A stretch of 64,000 bases of DNA, from positions 569,298 through 633,297 of the forward strand of contig CACVBU010000575.1 in assembly GCA_902728285.1 (NCBI GenBank). Direction: 5' to 3'. Position numbers and translations under genes: made by a program. The notes beneath the pieces are model-generated. The model was not told where the DNA came from. It was given only the letters and a program-made list of their open reading frames with translations, and did not search any database. The stretch is from Clytia hemisphaerica. Taxonomy: Eukaryota > Cnidaria > Hydrozoa > Leptothecata > Clytiidae. This document shows positions 44,501-59,500 of this stretch, in pieces (the first letter of the stretch is position 1; the number at the start of each line of letters is the position of its first letter).

Positions 44501-47500
44501 GTTTTCCATAAGGTAGTTCTAATTCAAGAATAAATGGAAAGTATGGTTGTTTTTAAACCGTAATATGCTGGTTGAAATAAGTGATCAGATCACAACATCA
44601 TCTCATAAAACCAGATGTTTTTCAATTTTGAATTGATTTTGGTGAGTTCCCCCCTATGCCTAGAATGAAAATTTTCCATTCCCCCCCTCGTTTCCCCCCA
44701 CCCTGGCTTCAAAAAGAAATCTTTCCCCCTATACGTCCTTTTGACCTCAAAACCCATCCCCCCTGAATCCAGGGGGGGAGGACACTATGTCATTTGACTG
44801 TCATATTTTGACCCGCCGAACCAATGATTAAATTTATGATGCAGTAGGGAAAGACTTGTAATGGTTCATGCTTCTATTTGAGAGAGCTAAAAAGGTTTCC
44901 TTTGAGCGATACTGAAAAATAAATCCTCACCATTTCTTAGCGTTTTGTTGTTTCTTGATTTTTTCACCGTCGTCAGCTTTCAAGTCCATTGAAAGACTTT
45001 GAGCATCTTTATCGAATGATTTCACTGTGAAACTAGGGAGAAAACATGAAAGTTAGGATTTAAAAAGCATATCATATTATAGATGTTAGCAGGAGAATAT
45101 CTCTGATCTCTTTTCTGGGCCTTTTTGTCATATTTGATCGGAGTTTAAAAAAAGTGTAATACTCGATGGACGGGCACACCATATACAACATTCATAAGAA
45201 AAATGCAGTACCCGATATCTGAGAAGTGCTATCCAACATACCAAACTTAGAAAAATTCAAATCATGATTATGAAAAACTGTCTATACATGCTTAACTACA
45301 CGTTTTTTTTTTTAAGAAACTAGTTTTACCAAGCAGCCTCGATGTTTCTTAAGAAATCGGCCTTTTGAGCCTTAAATGTTTCTTACATGTTTCTAAATTT
45401 TTTAACATAATCAGCCTCATGGAAGGCTGGGTTGGAAGGCTCTTAAAAAAAACGAATTAAAAAATGTTTCTTAGATGTTTCTTAGTTTTTAGGCATTCTG
45501 AGCCTCATGTTTCTTAAAAGTGTGTTTCTTAAAAAAAAACAAAACGTTATGTTTAATTTAGACGGCCGACTTTTTTATACCTTTTCTATTTGTTAGAGAA
45601 GGCAAAAAGTGGGCAGAAATTTGACAGTTGAAATCGTTGCTTGAAAGAGATTGAAAAAAGCCATTGCGGCTTCAGATTTTTTTTCAACTCAAACATCATC
45701 GTTACTGAAGTCTTGAAGGGCAATAATGATATGCATCACTGCAATGTCTTCGACATCACACCATAGACCCAACAGCTGATTGGTTGTAAGTGACGTAAAA
45801 TCAGTCAATACGTCACTTGCAGCCAATCAGCTGTTGGGTCCGTGATGTAATGTTAGAAGCCATTGCAATGGTGCATATCATTAATAATGTTGTCTGAATG
45901 TCAAAAGTTGTGAAACCATTACATAAGGTCGGTCTCCACTTTCGCACGAAATGGGCGACAGTTTTTTTTGTCTGAAGAAAAGATTACGTCATAAAGAAGT
46001 TTCGCGCGAACAAAAAAAAAGTTGAAGGAAGTTCTACTTTTTTCATCCGTTACGTCAATTTCGACCAATGGAATTTTTTCAGCCGACCAATGAACTTTCA
46101 AAAACGTCAAAAAGTTTTCGCTCATGTCGCGCGAAAGTGGAGACCGGCCTTTAAGAAACAAACTTTCGCTTTGGCATAAAGAAACATCATCAATAATTTT
46201 CTTAACTATTCTCGCTTGTCGTCTACATCCAATATGAAACTTTTTACGTCAATTTCGACCAATGGAATTGCTTCATTTTTCAACCGACCAATGACCTTAC
46301 AAAAACGTCAAATTTTTTTCGCTCATGTCGCGCGAAAGTGGAGTCCGGTCTATAGGATATTTAATGAATTAAATATATATACCCTCTTTCACCATGGAAA
46401 TCAGATGCTTGTCGTGGAATGAAGTTCTCTCGATCTTTGAAACCTGAAAAAAAGTGTGAAGAATACATAGATACATGGTAGGCTATTCCCTTGAATGTCA
46501 GTCTCCATTTCTGTTTCCATGAAAGGAGGCACAGTGTCGTTGTTCACCGAACCAACCAATTAGTTAGAAATCAGGATAGCATACTATCGGAGAATTTCAA
46601 ACCAAAATATTGTGAACTTACGGTCAGCTCATTTTAGCTTCAGGAATAGAGAAGCGAATATAAAAAGTAAACAATTTGGATTGAAAAAATGAATAACTTA
46701 CTTTTCGTTTGAAAGGTTTCAGCAATGTAATCATCCTGATAAAATAATTTTAACGAATATTATTCAACGAGCAATTTCGCGTCCATGAAAATATTTTATG
46801 ATTCTAAAAGGCTAAATGATCAGCCGAGTTTTCAAGAAACAGGGACATCCATTTTGTATTGTATGCTACTTTCCTTGATCGAAGCACGACAGAAAAGATT
46901 TGTCAGTTGCCCTTCACTGAAGTAAGCTCCTCAACAAAAAACCGGGATTTTTCATTCTGTTTCTTGTAGACTGGAGTCGTTTATAATGCACGTAATACAG
47001 TAGTATAGGCGTTATATGATAATACGATTATTGTTACGGGATTTAGTTTGTATAAACGACTGGAAGAATCCGGTGTTCCGGCCTTTTAGAATTTCCAGCT
47101 AGCTACGCAGAAACTTGCGTAGCGAGAAAATAATTTATGAAGCAACAAAAAACTCTCAAAAACAAGATCAACTCAAATGAAAAAATTTTAACACACAAAT
47201 CAACAAATTTTTTTTTTAAGAATTTTTTTTGAGCGGGAAAAAGTTAATAATTGCAATATTGACACTTTTCTTTTGTTGGAGTTAGTGCACAAAGGTTTCT
47301 AGACGACTAAAATTGTTCCCTACATTACTTTTTGCTTTTTTTCTACTATGTTTGAATTAGTCGTCTAGCTTGCTAGACTATGTTTCTTGGTGCGTTCAAC
47401 TTTAATGATTTTCGGAAAATAGAAGCCTTTAAAATGTTTTGAGACAAATTCCCTAAGTGGAAAGAAGACGTCACTGAGCATTATAATTTTCCAGATTAAT

Positions 47501-50500
47501 AACGACCCCCTCTACCGTTAAAGGACTTGATGGAGGACCTTCATCGAAGGATTGTCAATTACTCTAATCATCCTAGCTACGTATCACATTAAGGATGATA
47601 TCTTTCACTCACATTATCGACAGTATGGGTGCGTTCCCCTTTAGCTGACGTTTCTTCCATTTCTTTTTCTTTTTCTTGAACTTTCAATTTCGCACGCTCG
47701 ATCACATCGCAATGTTGCTTCCTGAGAGAGAAATAAAAGTAGTTTAAATTGTTAACCATTGCGTATACAAATTTTACTATACTTTGTATACAGATATAGA
47801 GTTTGGTTTTGACTCCCTTCCTCAGTATCATCCAAGTTTTTCAAAAGTTCAGCCAGAAATTGACTCGAGTTTATTTATGTAATAATCATTGGACAGTTGT
47901 GAGTACAATATGAGAAATATTTCACGAGTTCCGAGATTTCTCCGTATAATATTTTCCGAGCATAAATATTTCCATATTGTACGAGCAAATGTCTGATAAC
48001 TGGTTTATCGGTGACCCAAAAAATGCACTTTTTTGTGTTGGAAAAAAGCGCAGGGCAATTTTGTAGCAAAGTGACGTTAGATTGCTGCTACCGCTACACA
48101 ATGCAACAACATCTTTTCGTCAATTTATATTTATATACAAGATATATTGTACTCCTTTTAACCAATCAGATTGCAGATATTTTTTGGATCGGCGATAATA
48201 GTTTTTATCTACCGAGTTCTTTTCTAGGAAAGGAGAAACGACAAATCAATACTAGGGAAAGGTTTAACAGGGTATATTTGAGTAAGTGGTGGTACCTTTT
48301 TTCTTTCATAATGGCTTCCGTATCTTTCGATTTTTTCGTATTCATTGTTTCAAAGACAGTCTTTAAAAGAAATAGTCAAGAATGATGTCAAATGGGCTGG
48401 AGGGTCAGATCGCTGACCTTTAATTGAATAGCTATCGGTAGAAAATTCAATGAATGTAAGGTATAGTTTTACAAAATCTATACAGTCATATTGAAATATA
48501 TTGAACCGGTATTTTGTGAATAGCCCAGTAATCTAGGACTTTTAGACAGTCTTTTGATTTTTTTTCACCGGGGTCCATGTCCAGCCGGCTCGGTTATCTT
48601 TAAACTGAATGGATCAGTTGAAAGAGCTGGGATTTGAATCGAGAACACATGGTTTTCGTTGCTGACGTCTTGATCACTCTGACGAAAGCATGTTTTTCAC
48701 TTATAATAAAAATACCTTATCCAAAAATAATGGTCGCTGATTTAAGAATTATTGAAACGAAATTTCATTTACCGAATGCATGCATATGAAAATGATACTT
48801 ACATTTTTAGGTTTGAATTTTTGTAGATTGTATAAAAGTTTGGTCAGGTCTTCACTATCTCCTTGTGCAGCTTCCCCTCCTTGGAAAAAGAAAAAGACAA
48901 ATATTCCTTTTAATTGAAGGGAAACCTTTATTTAAACCTTTTTGAAGGACGCCTTTTTTCAAGGTACCCAGTGGTAAATCCCTGATGAAACCACTTACCG
49001 ACTGGAAAACCACTTCAAAAATTTACCCAAGGTTATAAAGAAACTACATTGGAAAGTTAAAGCGAATTCAAAAGCAAAAATTTTTGAAGAAGCAAAAAAA
49101 CACATCTTGGAATGAGTGATACCACCATTTATTTTCAATAATAAAAAAAAAACTCTCCCACTCTGACATAGTTTAGCTTAACTTACTGAATAAGGGGTGA
49201 TTTTGAAAGACAGTTTGATTCATATCTTTGGAACGGCGGATGGATTCGTCCGAAGCTGGTTCGCGCGATTTGATGTATTGTTTGTATCCATTTGTCATCA
49301 CTTTACGTAAAGAGACCTGGGGAACAGTGATATAAAGTAAGTTTTCAGGACTTACTTTTGTAACCTGAGCAAAACTGGTGATTGCCGCTATTTTTGGTGG
49401 CTTTGAAGAGTTTTCTGTGTCGTTGTTCAAGGAAAAATGATAAAAATATTTGACAGCCGTGGATACAAATAAGACTAATAACCAAGGGAGGGTGAGCTAT
49501 TAAAAGAATGAATAAAAAACAACAACAAATACTTCACTAAGACACTCCTTTTTCACAGACCTGGTAGGATGGGGATAAAAACAACGGGCTGAAACTCGCT
49601 GGGGATTGAGATTATTTTTTATGGTTGGGGATTTCATTTCTTTTGTTTTCAAGTCAAAATGAAAGTGAGGAAAAAAGCATAACATTTTGCAGCGAGGATT
49701 GGTTTATTTGATTATTTTCAGTGGGGACAAAAATTGGAGGATAATTTTCCACCAGGGACGTTTTTTGGTCAGTTTTTCCAGTGGGAAGGGGTTCCAGTGG
49801 GTCTGTGAGAAGGGGTGTTCTAAGGGGTAGTATTCCTTTCTAAACACCGAGAATCTTTGACTCATTCAAACTGCTAAATTTGAGAAAACTAGAGAATGGA
49901 CTAATTTCAGAAAATCTTTTGTTTGTCTTTTGGTTGTCATTTTGGAACGCCACACTTCCCGCAAAATTCTCTGACAATTTTTTCTTTAATTATTATAGAT
50001 TTCTAGCTATATTCAAGAGACTCCCACACGGTTTCTCCTGTGGCAAGAGAAATAATAACATCCTAAACATAGGTGTAAAACATGCAAATGAGGGTGTAGT
50101 CTAATACCAGCGTGAAGTCTGCTGTGGAGAGACGATTTGTGTATTCCACTTCTGGAGCGATCAAAGATTGTGGGATTGCTCCCAATACGTCGTCTGCATC
50201 TAGGTAAGGAGGTAGGGGAAGATAATATCAACCTATCAACTTTTAAATGTAAGGAGGCTGGGTTCGAGATTACCAGGATGTTAATGTCTGAAGTCTTTGT
50301 ATTAACATTCTCATAGACAAAGAATTTTGATGGCATTTCCTTTTAAATACATTACCAGTCCCCCTAAAAGCCGACCGCACCGAGCGTGAGGAGACTGGGT
50401 TCCAGATTACCAGGAAAGAATGACGTCAAAATTGCTGAAGTCGTTGCATTTGTATTCTTATAGACCAATCATTTCCTTGAACATTCATTACCAAACCCCT

Positions 50501-53500
50501 ACAAACCGACCGCACCGCTAAGGGTTTATAGATGTATAGTAACAGAGTGGAAAATATTGAAACTTCCAATTACTAACAAGAGCTTCACCCCTTTGTTTGT
50601 GAGTTTTAATGTTTTTTATATACCTTCAGCCATCGTAGCAGTAGCTGTCTTTAAAGGTCTTCCCAAAAACAAATGCAAATCTATCAGAAATGCTAACTAA
50701 AAATAAAAGAAATAGTTATGAAAATAATAGGATTATACATAGCAATATGATTAGAGCAGGATAGTTTGTGGGATTTAAATTTTTCGACAGTTGCCACAGT
50801 ACGTACTTTATGAATGGGATGGGATGGGAAGAGATGAAACTTCGTGGGGATTTTCAATGGAAAAAATATTTTTGAATTGATTCCGAAAACAATATCTTAG
50901 AAAGACTACTTTCAAATGTTTAATTGCATCATAGGAGCGATAATAAGCGTATTACAGCTGCCAAAATACAGCAGACTTTGCCTTTTCGAGCAAATCTTCC
51001 TTAAATCCGAACTAGTTTCCAGTCCCCATCAAGAAGAAACCCTCTTAAAAGAATCCTCGTCCAGGCTCGAGAGAGCGAGAGTCAACAAGCACAGTTTGAC
51101 AGAAAAAAGTAAACGATTGGGAAAATATTATCTCAGAATAGCATCATCCGTGAAATTCTGTGTCCACAAAATTTCGAGATCTCGGATGAGCTCAACCACG
51201 AAATTTATTTGTCATCCAAAATATCCGTCGTGCGATTCAAAGGCCCCAAAAAATAAGACATACTTCGTCCTTCATGACAAAGGAATAAGCCGTTCCCGAC
51301 CGGCCAGCACGTGCAACACGACCTGTAAGAGAGAAAGTAAAGTACAAGAAAGGAGGAATGACAAATTTCACGACTATGCAGACTTTCAAGAAGGAGGATT
51401 TTGTCTAAAACATAATCGCACTGACAGTATTTAGAACTTCAAATTCAAATAGTCATATTTCTTAGTGTGTTTGAGTATGAGACTTATTGGAGTATACATT
51501 TCTTTTAGAATTTCATGCTCCATCCAATGGTATTAACCATTTTTGTTGAATTCAACTTTAAAAATCGTCAATTTTTGGCCCATTTTTTCATCGCAGTTTT
51601 GCCTGTAATGTCAGACTTTGATCCTTGGGCCCGTTAAAATCTTTGCCAGGCCTAAACAGCGGATCACCTCTGGAAAAAGACTTCAAATGCGTTAAACCTT
51701 CGCCTCCGTCTAATTATTAAGACATGTGTCCCCCGTATAAATAATGTCTAACATGTTGTCAATACACATAATTTTTCACAGATGGACAGAGTCATTCCAC
51801 TTACCAACACGATGTACGAAGATTTTTGGTTTTGAAGGGAAGTCAAAATTGATAACATTATCCAACATTGGAATATCTATCCCACGAGCCTACCAGAATG
51901 ACAAAAAGTTAAAGAGTTTGTTCCATTGACGTAGAGTTAGTTTCAACGAAAGTTGAAGGCTGTTGAAAGGAAATTTACTGCTGGGAAAATCTAAAAAAGA
52001 CACCTCAAAGGTTAAAGTTAGAAGTTTACACCGAGTAGATGTAAAAAGGGGTTTTCATAAGCGTTTTTTGAAAGTTTTTGTTGGAGTTGATTGAGTTACT
52101 TTCAGAGGAATGTAAAAAGTCCACTGGCTAGTTTTACTCACAGCAATATCTGTAACGACCAGAACCATGGATGCTTTCTTACGAAAATTCGCGATGTTTA
52201 TTTTACGTGCTGCAATAGAAGAATTTTTATTTTAAAAGCAAAAATGGGTAACAATTGTACAAAGAAAGTAGGAAGTCAGCTAGCAATTCCTAAAGGCCTT
52301 AACAGTCCAATTAAGGCTTGGAAATAGATCGAGGAAGGTGCGGGCTGGCCACTATAAAAACGTGAAAAAAATCAAAAACAAAATTTACGTTGAAATAACA
52401 AGTAAAGCTGGAAAAGTTTCGGGTCGAAAGAGCTTCGTAATCTCATGCTGAAAAATTCATGTCCTCTAGGATGAAAATAGTCAATGCCTGTCATTCACAG
52501 TATAAACGTAAAAGACCCCCTGTTATTATACCTGTTTGGTCGAGTGAAGAATAAATGTAAGTTGTGGAAATGCCAGATTTTGATAATAACTAAAAATGAA
52601 AAGTTTTTGGTTGTTATAATGTACCGAACTGTCAGATGAATAATAACTAAAAATGAAAAGTTTTTGGTTGTTACAATGTACCGAACTGTCAGATGAATAA
52701 TAACTAAAAATGAAAAGTTTTTGGTTGTTACAATGTACCGAACTGTCAGATGAATAATAACTAAAAATGAAAAGTTTTTGGTTGTTACAATGTACCGAAC
52801 TGTCAGATGAATAATAACTAAAAATGAAAAGTTTTTGGTTGTTATAATGTACCGAACTGTCAGATGAAATGGAAAAATGAGTTGAAATTCGTGTATTAAT
52901 TTGTGTATTTGGATTTTCTTCGTGTGGAAGCAAAACAAGATTTAATTCAAAACATTAAGGGGGGGGGAGCTAGGGTTGGAGAATGTTGGTATTTGTGGAC
53001 CGAACCACCGAAAAGCGACCATTAGCAGAGATTATATTTTATTGCAAAAAAAAGCATTAACCCTTAGAGAAACGGCTTTCGAAATTATCTCCTAGCTTTA
53101 GAGAGATTCTCTCGACTTTTCATGTTTTTCGTATTCTTAAAAAATAGCGACCCTTAGAAAGACTTTGGAATAGGTCAAAAACAGATCTTCGTCGTCTGCA
53201 CATACCCTGCAATTATTTTTTTGCCTAAGTACTCCTCCCCCGGGTTCGAGAAGCCCGTGTATTGAACAGATCGACGTTTTTCATTCCATAATGGACCACA
53301 TTGCAAATCATGAAAAACAAGCAACATGCTGAATGGACCTACCTGTCGATCAAAATCAGAAAAAAATAGGACAAATAGCAAGGGAATAAGAAAGTGTAGT
53401 GAGCAGCTTGAATAGATTACCGTGAGTATCAGAGCTCAAATTAGTCTAAAAAAACAAACATTAGGCACTTTTCTACCCAAATTACCACTATACAAATAAT

Positions 53501-56500
53501 AAGAAAAAAATACCAAGCCAATCTCGAGAAATGCTCATTTTCCCTAAATATGACAAAAGGGAATTTCCCCAAATAAGAAAATCCGATTTTTACGACCAAA
53601 ATAAATTTTCCGAAAAAAACTACTTCAGTCACGTTTTAGAGAACCTTGCCCTTCATCTTTGTCCAAAAAATCAGAAAAAAACTAATGAAGTAATTTCACA
53701 CAAAGTCTAAAAATCCCATTTTTAGGCACTTTTTGGCCCAAATTTGCCCAAATAAATTACTTTTTGAAAATCAGGCTTCATCAGAGTTAAATATTACCAT
53801 TTTACATCAAAGTGCAAAAATTCAGAAAAAAATATCAATCCAATCGCAAGAAATGCTCTTTTTCCCTAAAAATGATATAAGGGAATTTCCCCGAATAAGA
53901 AAATCCGATTTTTACGGCCAAAAAAAATTTTCCAAAAAAAACTGCTTCAGCCACTTTTTAGAGAACCTTGCCCTCCATCTCTATGCATAAAATCAGGAAA
54001 AACTAAATGAAGCAATTTTGCAGCAAGTCCAAAAAAACTTATTTTTAGGTAGTTTTTGGCCCAAAAAACGAAAATCCGTATTTTACGACGAAAAAAAATT
54101 TTCCGAGAAAAATTACTTCAGCCACATTTTAGGGTACCTTGCAATCTATCTTTCTGCCAAAAATCAGGAAAAACTAATGAAGCAATTTTCCACCAAGTCC
54201 AAAAAACCTTATTTTTAGGTAGTTTTTGGCCCAAATTTGCGAAAATCCGTATTTGACGACGAAAAAAAATTTTCCGAGAAAAATTACTTCAGCCACATTT
54301 TAGGGTACCTTGCACTCTATCTTTCTACCAAAAATCAGGAAAAACTAATGAAGAAATTTTGCACAAAGTCCAAAAAACCCTATTTTTAGGTAGTTTTTGG
54401 CCCAAATTTGCCCCCCAAATTTTTTTTTCAAAAATCGGGCTCCGTCACTTTTCAGGCATTGCTATTTTGTATCATTGTGCAAAAAATAAAAAAAAACTAA
54501 TGAGCCAATCCCGAGAAAAGCTTGTAACAGACGAACGGACAACGGTCAAATTAAAGGACCTCCCGGTAGGTCCAAAAAAGATAACCTAAAGATATATTAC
54601 CTCGTTCAGGAATTCTACATGATGCTTTGTTGCTGCGAAAATGACGGTTTGTTCTTTGCTGTCAATCTTGTTTTGTAAGAGATGCAACAAAAAGCCTGGA
54701 AATAACACAAAATGAGTTATTTAGCCTTGAAGCTACTCAAATCCATTTCAAAAAGTCTGGAGACAGCTCAAATGTTATTTACATTTGGCCTTAAAGGGAT
54801 AATCAGATAGTTTTAGATATTTGGCAAGAAAAATCGGGAGTTCGAATAACTGAAAAAATTATTTCCCGCAAGATTCTCAACTTGACCTTAATTGGAGGGA
54901 CTTTTCTGAGGCATTGCGGTTCAGTTGAGCGTAATAAACACAAATAAATTGCTTGAATATCGATATATAGCCATGAATATTGAAACCTAATTTCTTAAGG
55001 AAAAAGTATTTTAAGCGCAGAAAATCAATGTTCTCACTCGACGATCTCCCAATAAGATAAATTCGAATGATTGAGGGTGATTTTGCCTATAATGTGCTCC
55101 AAGGGGAATAGAAATCGCTTCGAATAACTAAAAGTTCAAATAACTGAAGTTCGAATAACCGAGAGTGTTTTTGCCTGGGTCAAGCAGATTCTGGGGTAAG
55201 CAGATTCAAGGGGAAGGCCATCTCACTTCGAATAACCGAATTATTCGAATAAGTGCAGATTCGAATAACCGAGAGTCTACTGTATACAAAAATACTTAGA
55301 GCTTTTACTCAGGACCACACACGGTTTCTGCAGGTCGAATATCTCAGACCATCTCTGGTTATCCCTTTAAAGTTACTCAATTCCATCACAAATGTCATTA
55401 GTAATGTTCTACAGCCGAGTCAAAGATACTTTAAAACTATCTCAATCTTTGGAAAGAATAAAAAATATCTTTTAGAAGAAGGGATTCTCGAGCCTTCATT
55501 CTTTTCTCAAATTATAAAAAGTAAGACATTTACCTATTTTATCTTCAGGCCGAACATTGAAAAACGCCATCTAAAGATGATAAAGGATAAATTTTTTTAG
55601 AGTCAAAATATAAGAGTTCATGAATTTGTCAGCTTCGTCCATTTTTTCTCTCCAAAAGTCTTAGAAAAGTGGCCTCCCTAATTCGAATCTCCAACAATTG
55701 TATTTCTTTGTAATATAGTGACAGTCCCGTCAGTTTGAGAAAATACTTTAGATAGTCTCATTTTTTCTCTAATTCAGTGATCAAAGCAAGGGTTTTCGTT
55801 TGAGACGGAAAATGGATTTTTCACAGCAAAGTAGCACATTTATCCTTGAACTTTTGGTTAGACTGGAGTCGTTTATAATGCGTGTAATACAGTAGTGTAG
55901 GCGTTATATGATAATACGATTATTGTTATGGGATTTAGTTTGTATAAAATAAATGAATAAAATTTGTTCCCTCGATTACTTTTTTGCTTTATTTCTATTA
56001 ACTTTTGGTTAATTATTACACGAATTTTGAGACGCAAAAGCCTGTTTTTATATTTCAATGAGACAGAAATCTGTCTGAGAAGAAAAATAAAAATATTTGA
56101 ACGAACTAAAGGTTGAACCCACCTTCAGTTTATCACTGATTTTCGTATCAACATCCAAACGTATTAACGTAGGGTCCGTCAAACCAGCCGACGTGAAGTC
56201 TACTAAAACTTTCGGTAACGTAGCTGAGAAGAGAAGCGTTTGTCTAGAAAGAGAACAGATAAATGTTATTTCTTTTCTACAAGAAATTTATCCATACGGC
56301 CACTCCAGAGGATGGGGTACGTTACATCAGGCTCATTTTTGACTGGATACCGCCAGTGTGGACCTAGGAGCTCCGCGACCATGCGCCATTTAATAGCACT
56401 CATATTCATGATATGCACCATTGCAATGTCTTCTGACATTACATCGCAGACCCAAAAGCTGATTGGTTGTAAGTGACGTAAAGTAAGTCAATACGTCACT

Positions 56501-59500
56501 TGCAACCAATCAGCTGTTGGGTCCGTGGAAGACATTGCAATGGTGCATATCATGAATAGGCGGTTCAATCGGGCATAGACTCCAGTTATTGTGGTTGATA
56601 ATTTCTCGGAATGGCCCTATAGAAGCTTTTTCATGTTTTGTTATAAAGTTACGTAATATTCGTCACTAGGGAAGCAAACGTTCGAATCTTTAGAGGAGAT
56701 CTCTTATGCAAATCGAACGTTTGTTTCCATAATGAAGGAAGTTGCATAACTTAACAAACGCTGTATCATTTCCCAGAGCTTTGAAACGGAACAATTATTT
56801 ACAATATTCCCGAAAGTCCTGAGAATTAGTTCTAAACGTCAGTTTTGAAAAAATTCTTGAAAAATTCGCTCTAAGGAAAGATAGAGATCTATACCGTGAT
56901 TCAGGAATTCTTCGGATGATTTCGTTCAACTGTTCAGCGAATCCCATCTCGAATAAACGATCTGCTTCGTCGAAAACAACATACTCGATGTGATCTAGTC
57001 TCTTGATGTCCATTTCAACTAATAAATGGAGAAATCGACCGGGTGTGGCGATCAAACTAAAAATTAATGAATTATTATGAATTGTTGTCAAAGTCTTACA
57101 TTACAAAAAGCACTAAGCTTTAGTTCAGCGACCCACTCTTTGCCCTGTTTATTCTGAATGTGAATTATAATGGGCAAATAATTAGCCGTCTAAACCAGAG
57201 CCAAGATTTAACACATAGTACCCCAAGTATGCTAAGAAAGCTAAAAAAGAAAAACCAGGAAAATTATCCTGTCTTAGGCAGCTTCATAAATGATTTCAAT
57301 CATGCCAAGAGCTAGAAAAAATCGACACGGAACGAGAAAGAAAGCAACACAATACATACACATCAGGATTTTGATGGAAAGCAGCGAATTGGTTTTCCAT
57401 GCTGTCCCCACCCAAGATTAAAGATATCTTCAAATCCATAAACTTGCCCAGCTGAAACGAAAATCAGAGCAGTATAGTTTCCAAATGAAATAAACTTAGA
57501 CAGTCAATTTCAAATAGGTTCTTATAAATCAAACTTTAAAAGAGATAACCCGATGTTTTAGCGTTTAGCAGTTAAGTCTAGAATTTGGCAAGTAAAAGTG
57601 TGTTCGAAATTAAAAAGTGATAGGCAACGTATAAAATGGATTAAGTCAATCTAAAACAGAATGAGCAAAAGTACCACCAGTACCTCTTTCGCAAATTTCA
57701 ATGTTTGTACAGCCAACTCTCTTGTAGGTGACAAAATTACCGACCTTGCGCCCTAAAATAAGAAGGTGAGATTAATCAAAATTACCGCCCTTGGGCCCTG
57801 AAAGATAAAGGTGAAAATTAAATATGACAAGGAAAGGCTCATTCTTTCCACAACATCCTACCAGTAAAATGGTTAGGAATAGTTAGTAAGAGGAAACATT
57901 TTATTCTGGGTTGGATTTGAAATTTATTATTTACGAGCTTTTTTCTCCGCGCCCACGCGCCATCGCGCCTTGATATTGTCACGCGCCTTGATTTTATCAA
58001 GCGTCTTTAAATTTTCAAGCGCCTTCATTTAATATAAAAGTAACTAGAGACTATTTTGACTTTTTCATTTTCACAATTTTCAAGGCACGTGAAAAATCGA
58101 GGCGCATGAAAATCTAAAGACACGTGAAAAATCAAGGCACGTGAAAAATCGAGGCGCATGAAAATCTAAAGACACGTGGAAAAATTAAGGCGCGTGGGAA
58201 AGTAAGGTGCTGAGAAAAAATAGGTATTGAAAATTGTAAAATAAATAAAATGAAACTCACATTAGTTGAGTGCGCTTGTAATTTTTCGAACATAGGAATC
58301 AGAAAAGCTGCAGTTTTGCCAGAACCTAAAGAAAAAGAAAATGTAAAATAGGATTTTTTTTAAATTTTGAGTAACTTAAAATATTACAAGACTAACCATA
58401 TCTCTTCTTAATTTCTAAAAAGGTTGTGTAGGCAGAGTATTTTAACGTCTAAAAATTTACGACGATTCTTGTCAAAGTCATCGATCCTTTTTGAATTTTA
58501 GTATGATTCTTAGGGGGAAGGGAGAAAGTTATACGCAAGATTAATCCATAGAAGGAAAAAGTAGAGACAGTCTTTTGAGAGGAAAGATATCAGCAAGTGG
58601 AATCACACAATCCAACTGACCTGTCCTTGCCATGGCAACCACATCTTTGCCATCCATAATGACGGGGATGGTTTTCCGTTGAATGGGTGTCGGAACTTTA
58701 TATCCTTTTCTTGTGATTCCTTTGAAAATGTTGTACGACAGACCTAAAGAAAGGAAAATAATAAGTCAATTATTATGTTATCTAGAAAGGTTACTCAAAT
58801 ATTGTTTTTACTATTGAATTTTCTTCGAATTGGGGAGAATTACAGAGAGTATTGTAAACGACTTTAAACCCTCTAAAAGGGAATCGGTATTTTAGTTTGA
58901 AATATTTACACAGGTTACAAAAACCCTGTCGAGTTTCTTACTAAGGCTTTCTTTCGCGTTTTTAGCACCAAAATAGTAGAAATAAGGTAAACTCGGGGTG
59001 ACAGTTACCGTAGAATCGTAAACACAACCTGAGCCGGTTGAATTCCTTGCACTTTTAGGAAAGAAAGTGCACTTTCCAAAAAGGTCGGCTCTTAAATTCT
59101 TAGAGTTCTGGGGGATGGCTGGCTTTCTTGCAAACTTGGCACAATTTCAAAGAGGTATACGAAAATACGAACCCATTGATTGGAAACCGCCGGATTTCTT
59201 TTGTTTACTATTTTGTGTTTTGACAAGTTGTCGTGTATTCGTTTCTCCTTCATCGTCTTCTTGGGTTTCACTGCCTTTGATGTTCTTGATTGATTCCTAA
59301 TGGAGAAAATAAAAGTAAGTTTGTGACTGCAGTCAAGGCCGACCCCAAGTCTTCCTTTTCTCTAGCTTCCCTGGATCCGTCTATTTAATTGCTGATCATG
59401 AATTAGAGAGGCATTTTGGGAATCTTTGTTATGAGCCGACTGAGGGTCGAACCCACAACTTCACATACCCTAGCTGGATGATCTACCTCCATGCTTGATT

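Noticed and set aside
50916..51434. 172-codon plus-strand frame
   Set aside because: It overlaps antisense to a conserved DDX54 exon (51264-51322) and has no recognisable domain.
52495..52938. 147- and 135-codon frames with a 19-residue repeat
   Set aside because: They are frames through the 57-bp intronic repeat; the period is a codon multiple, which keeps them open by chance.
53175..53381. 68-codon minus-strand frame inside DDX54
   Set aside because: It does not resemble the helicase, and its inclusion would break phase with neighbouring exons.
53421..53445. 25-bp candidate microexon of DDX54 (splice-bounded, phase compatible)
   Set aside because: The exon at 52532-52589 supplies the conserved YIYSSLDQT segment with the right phases, so this one would add an unneeded insertion.
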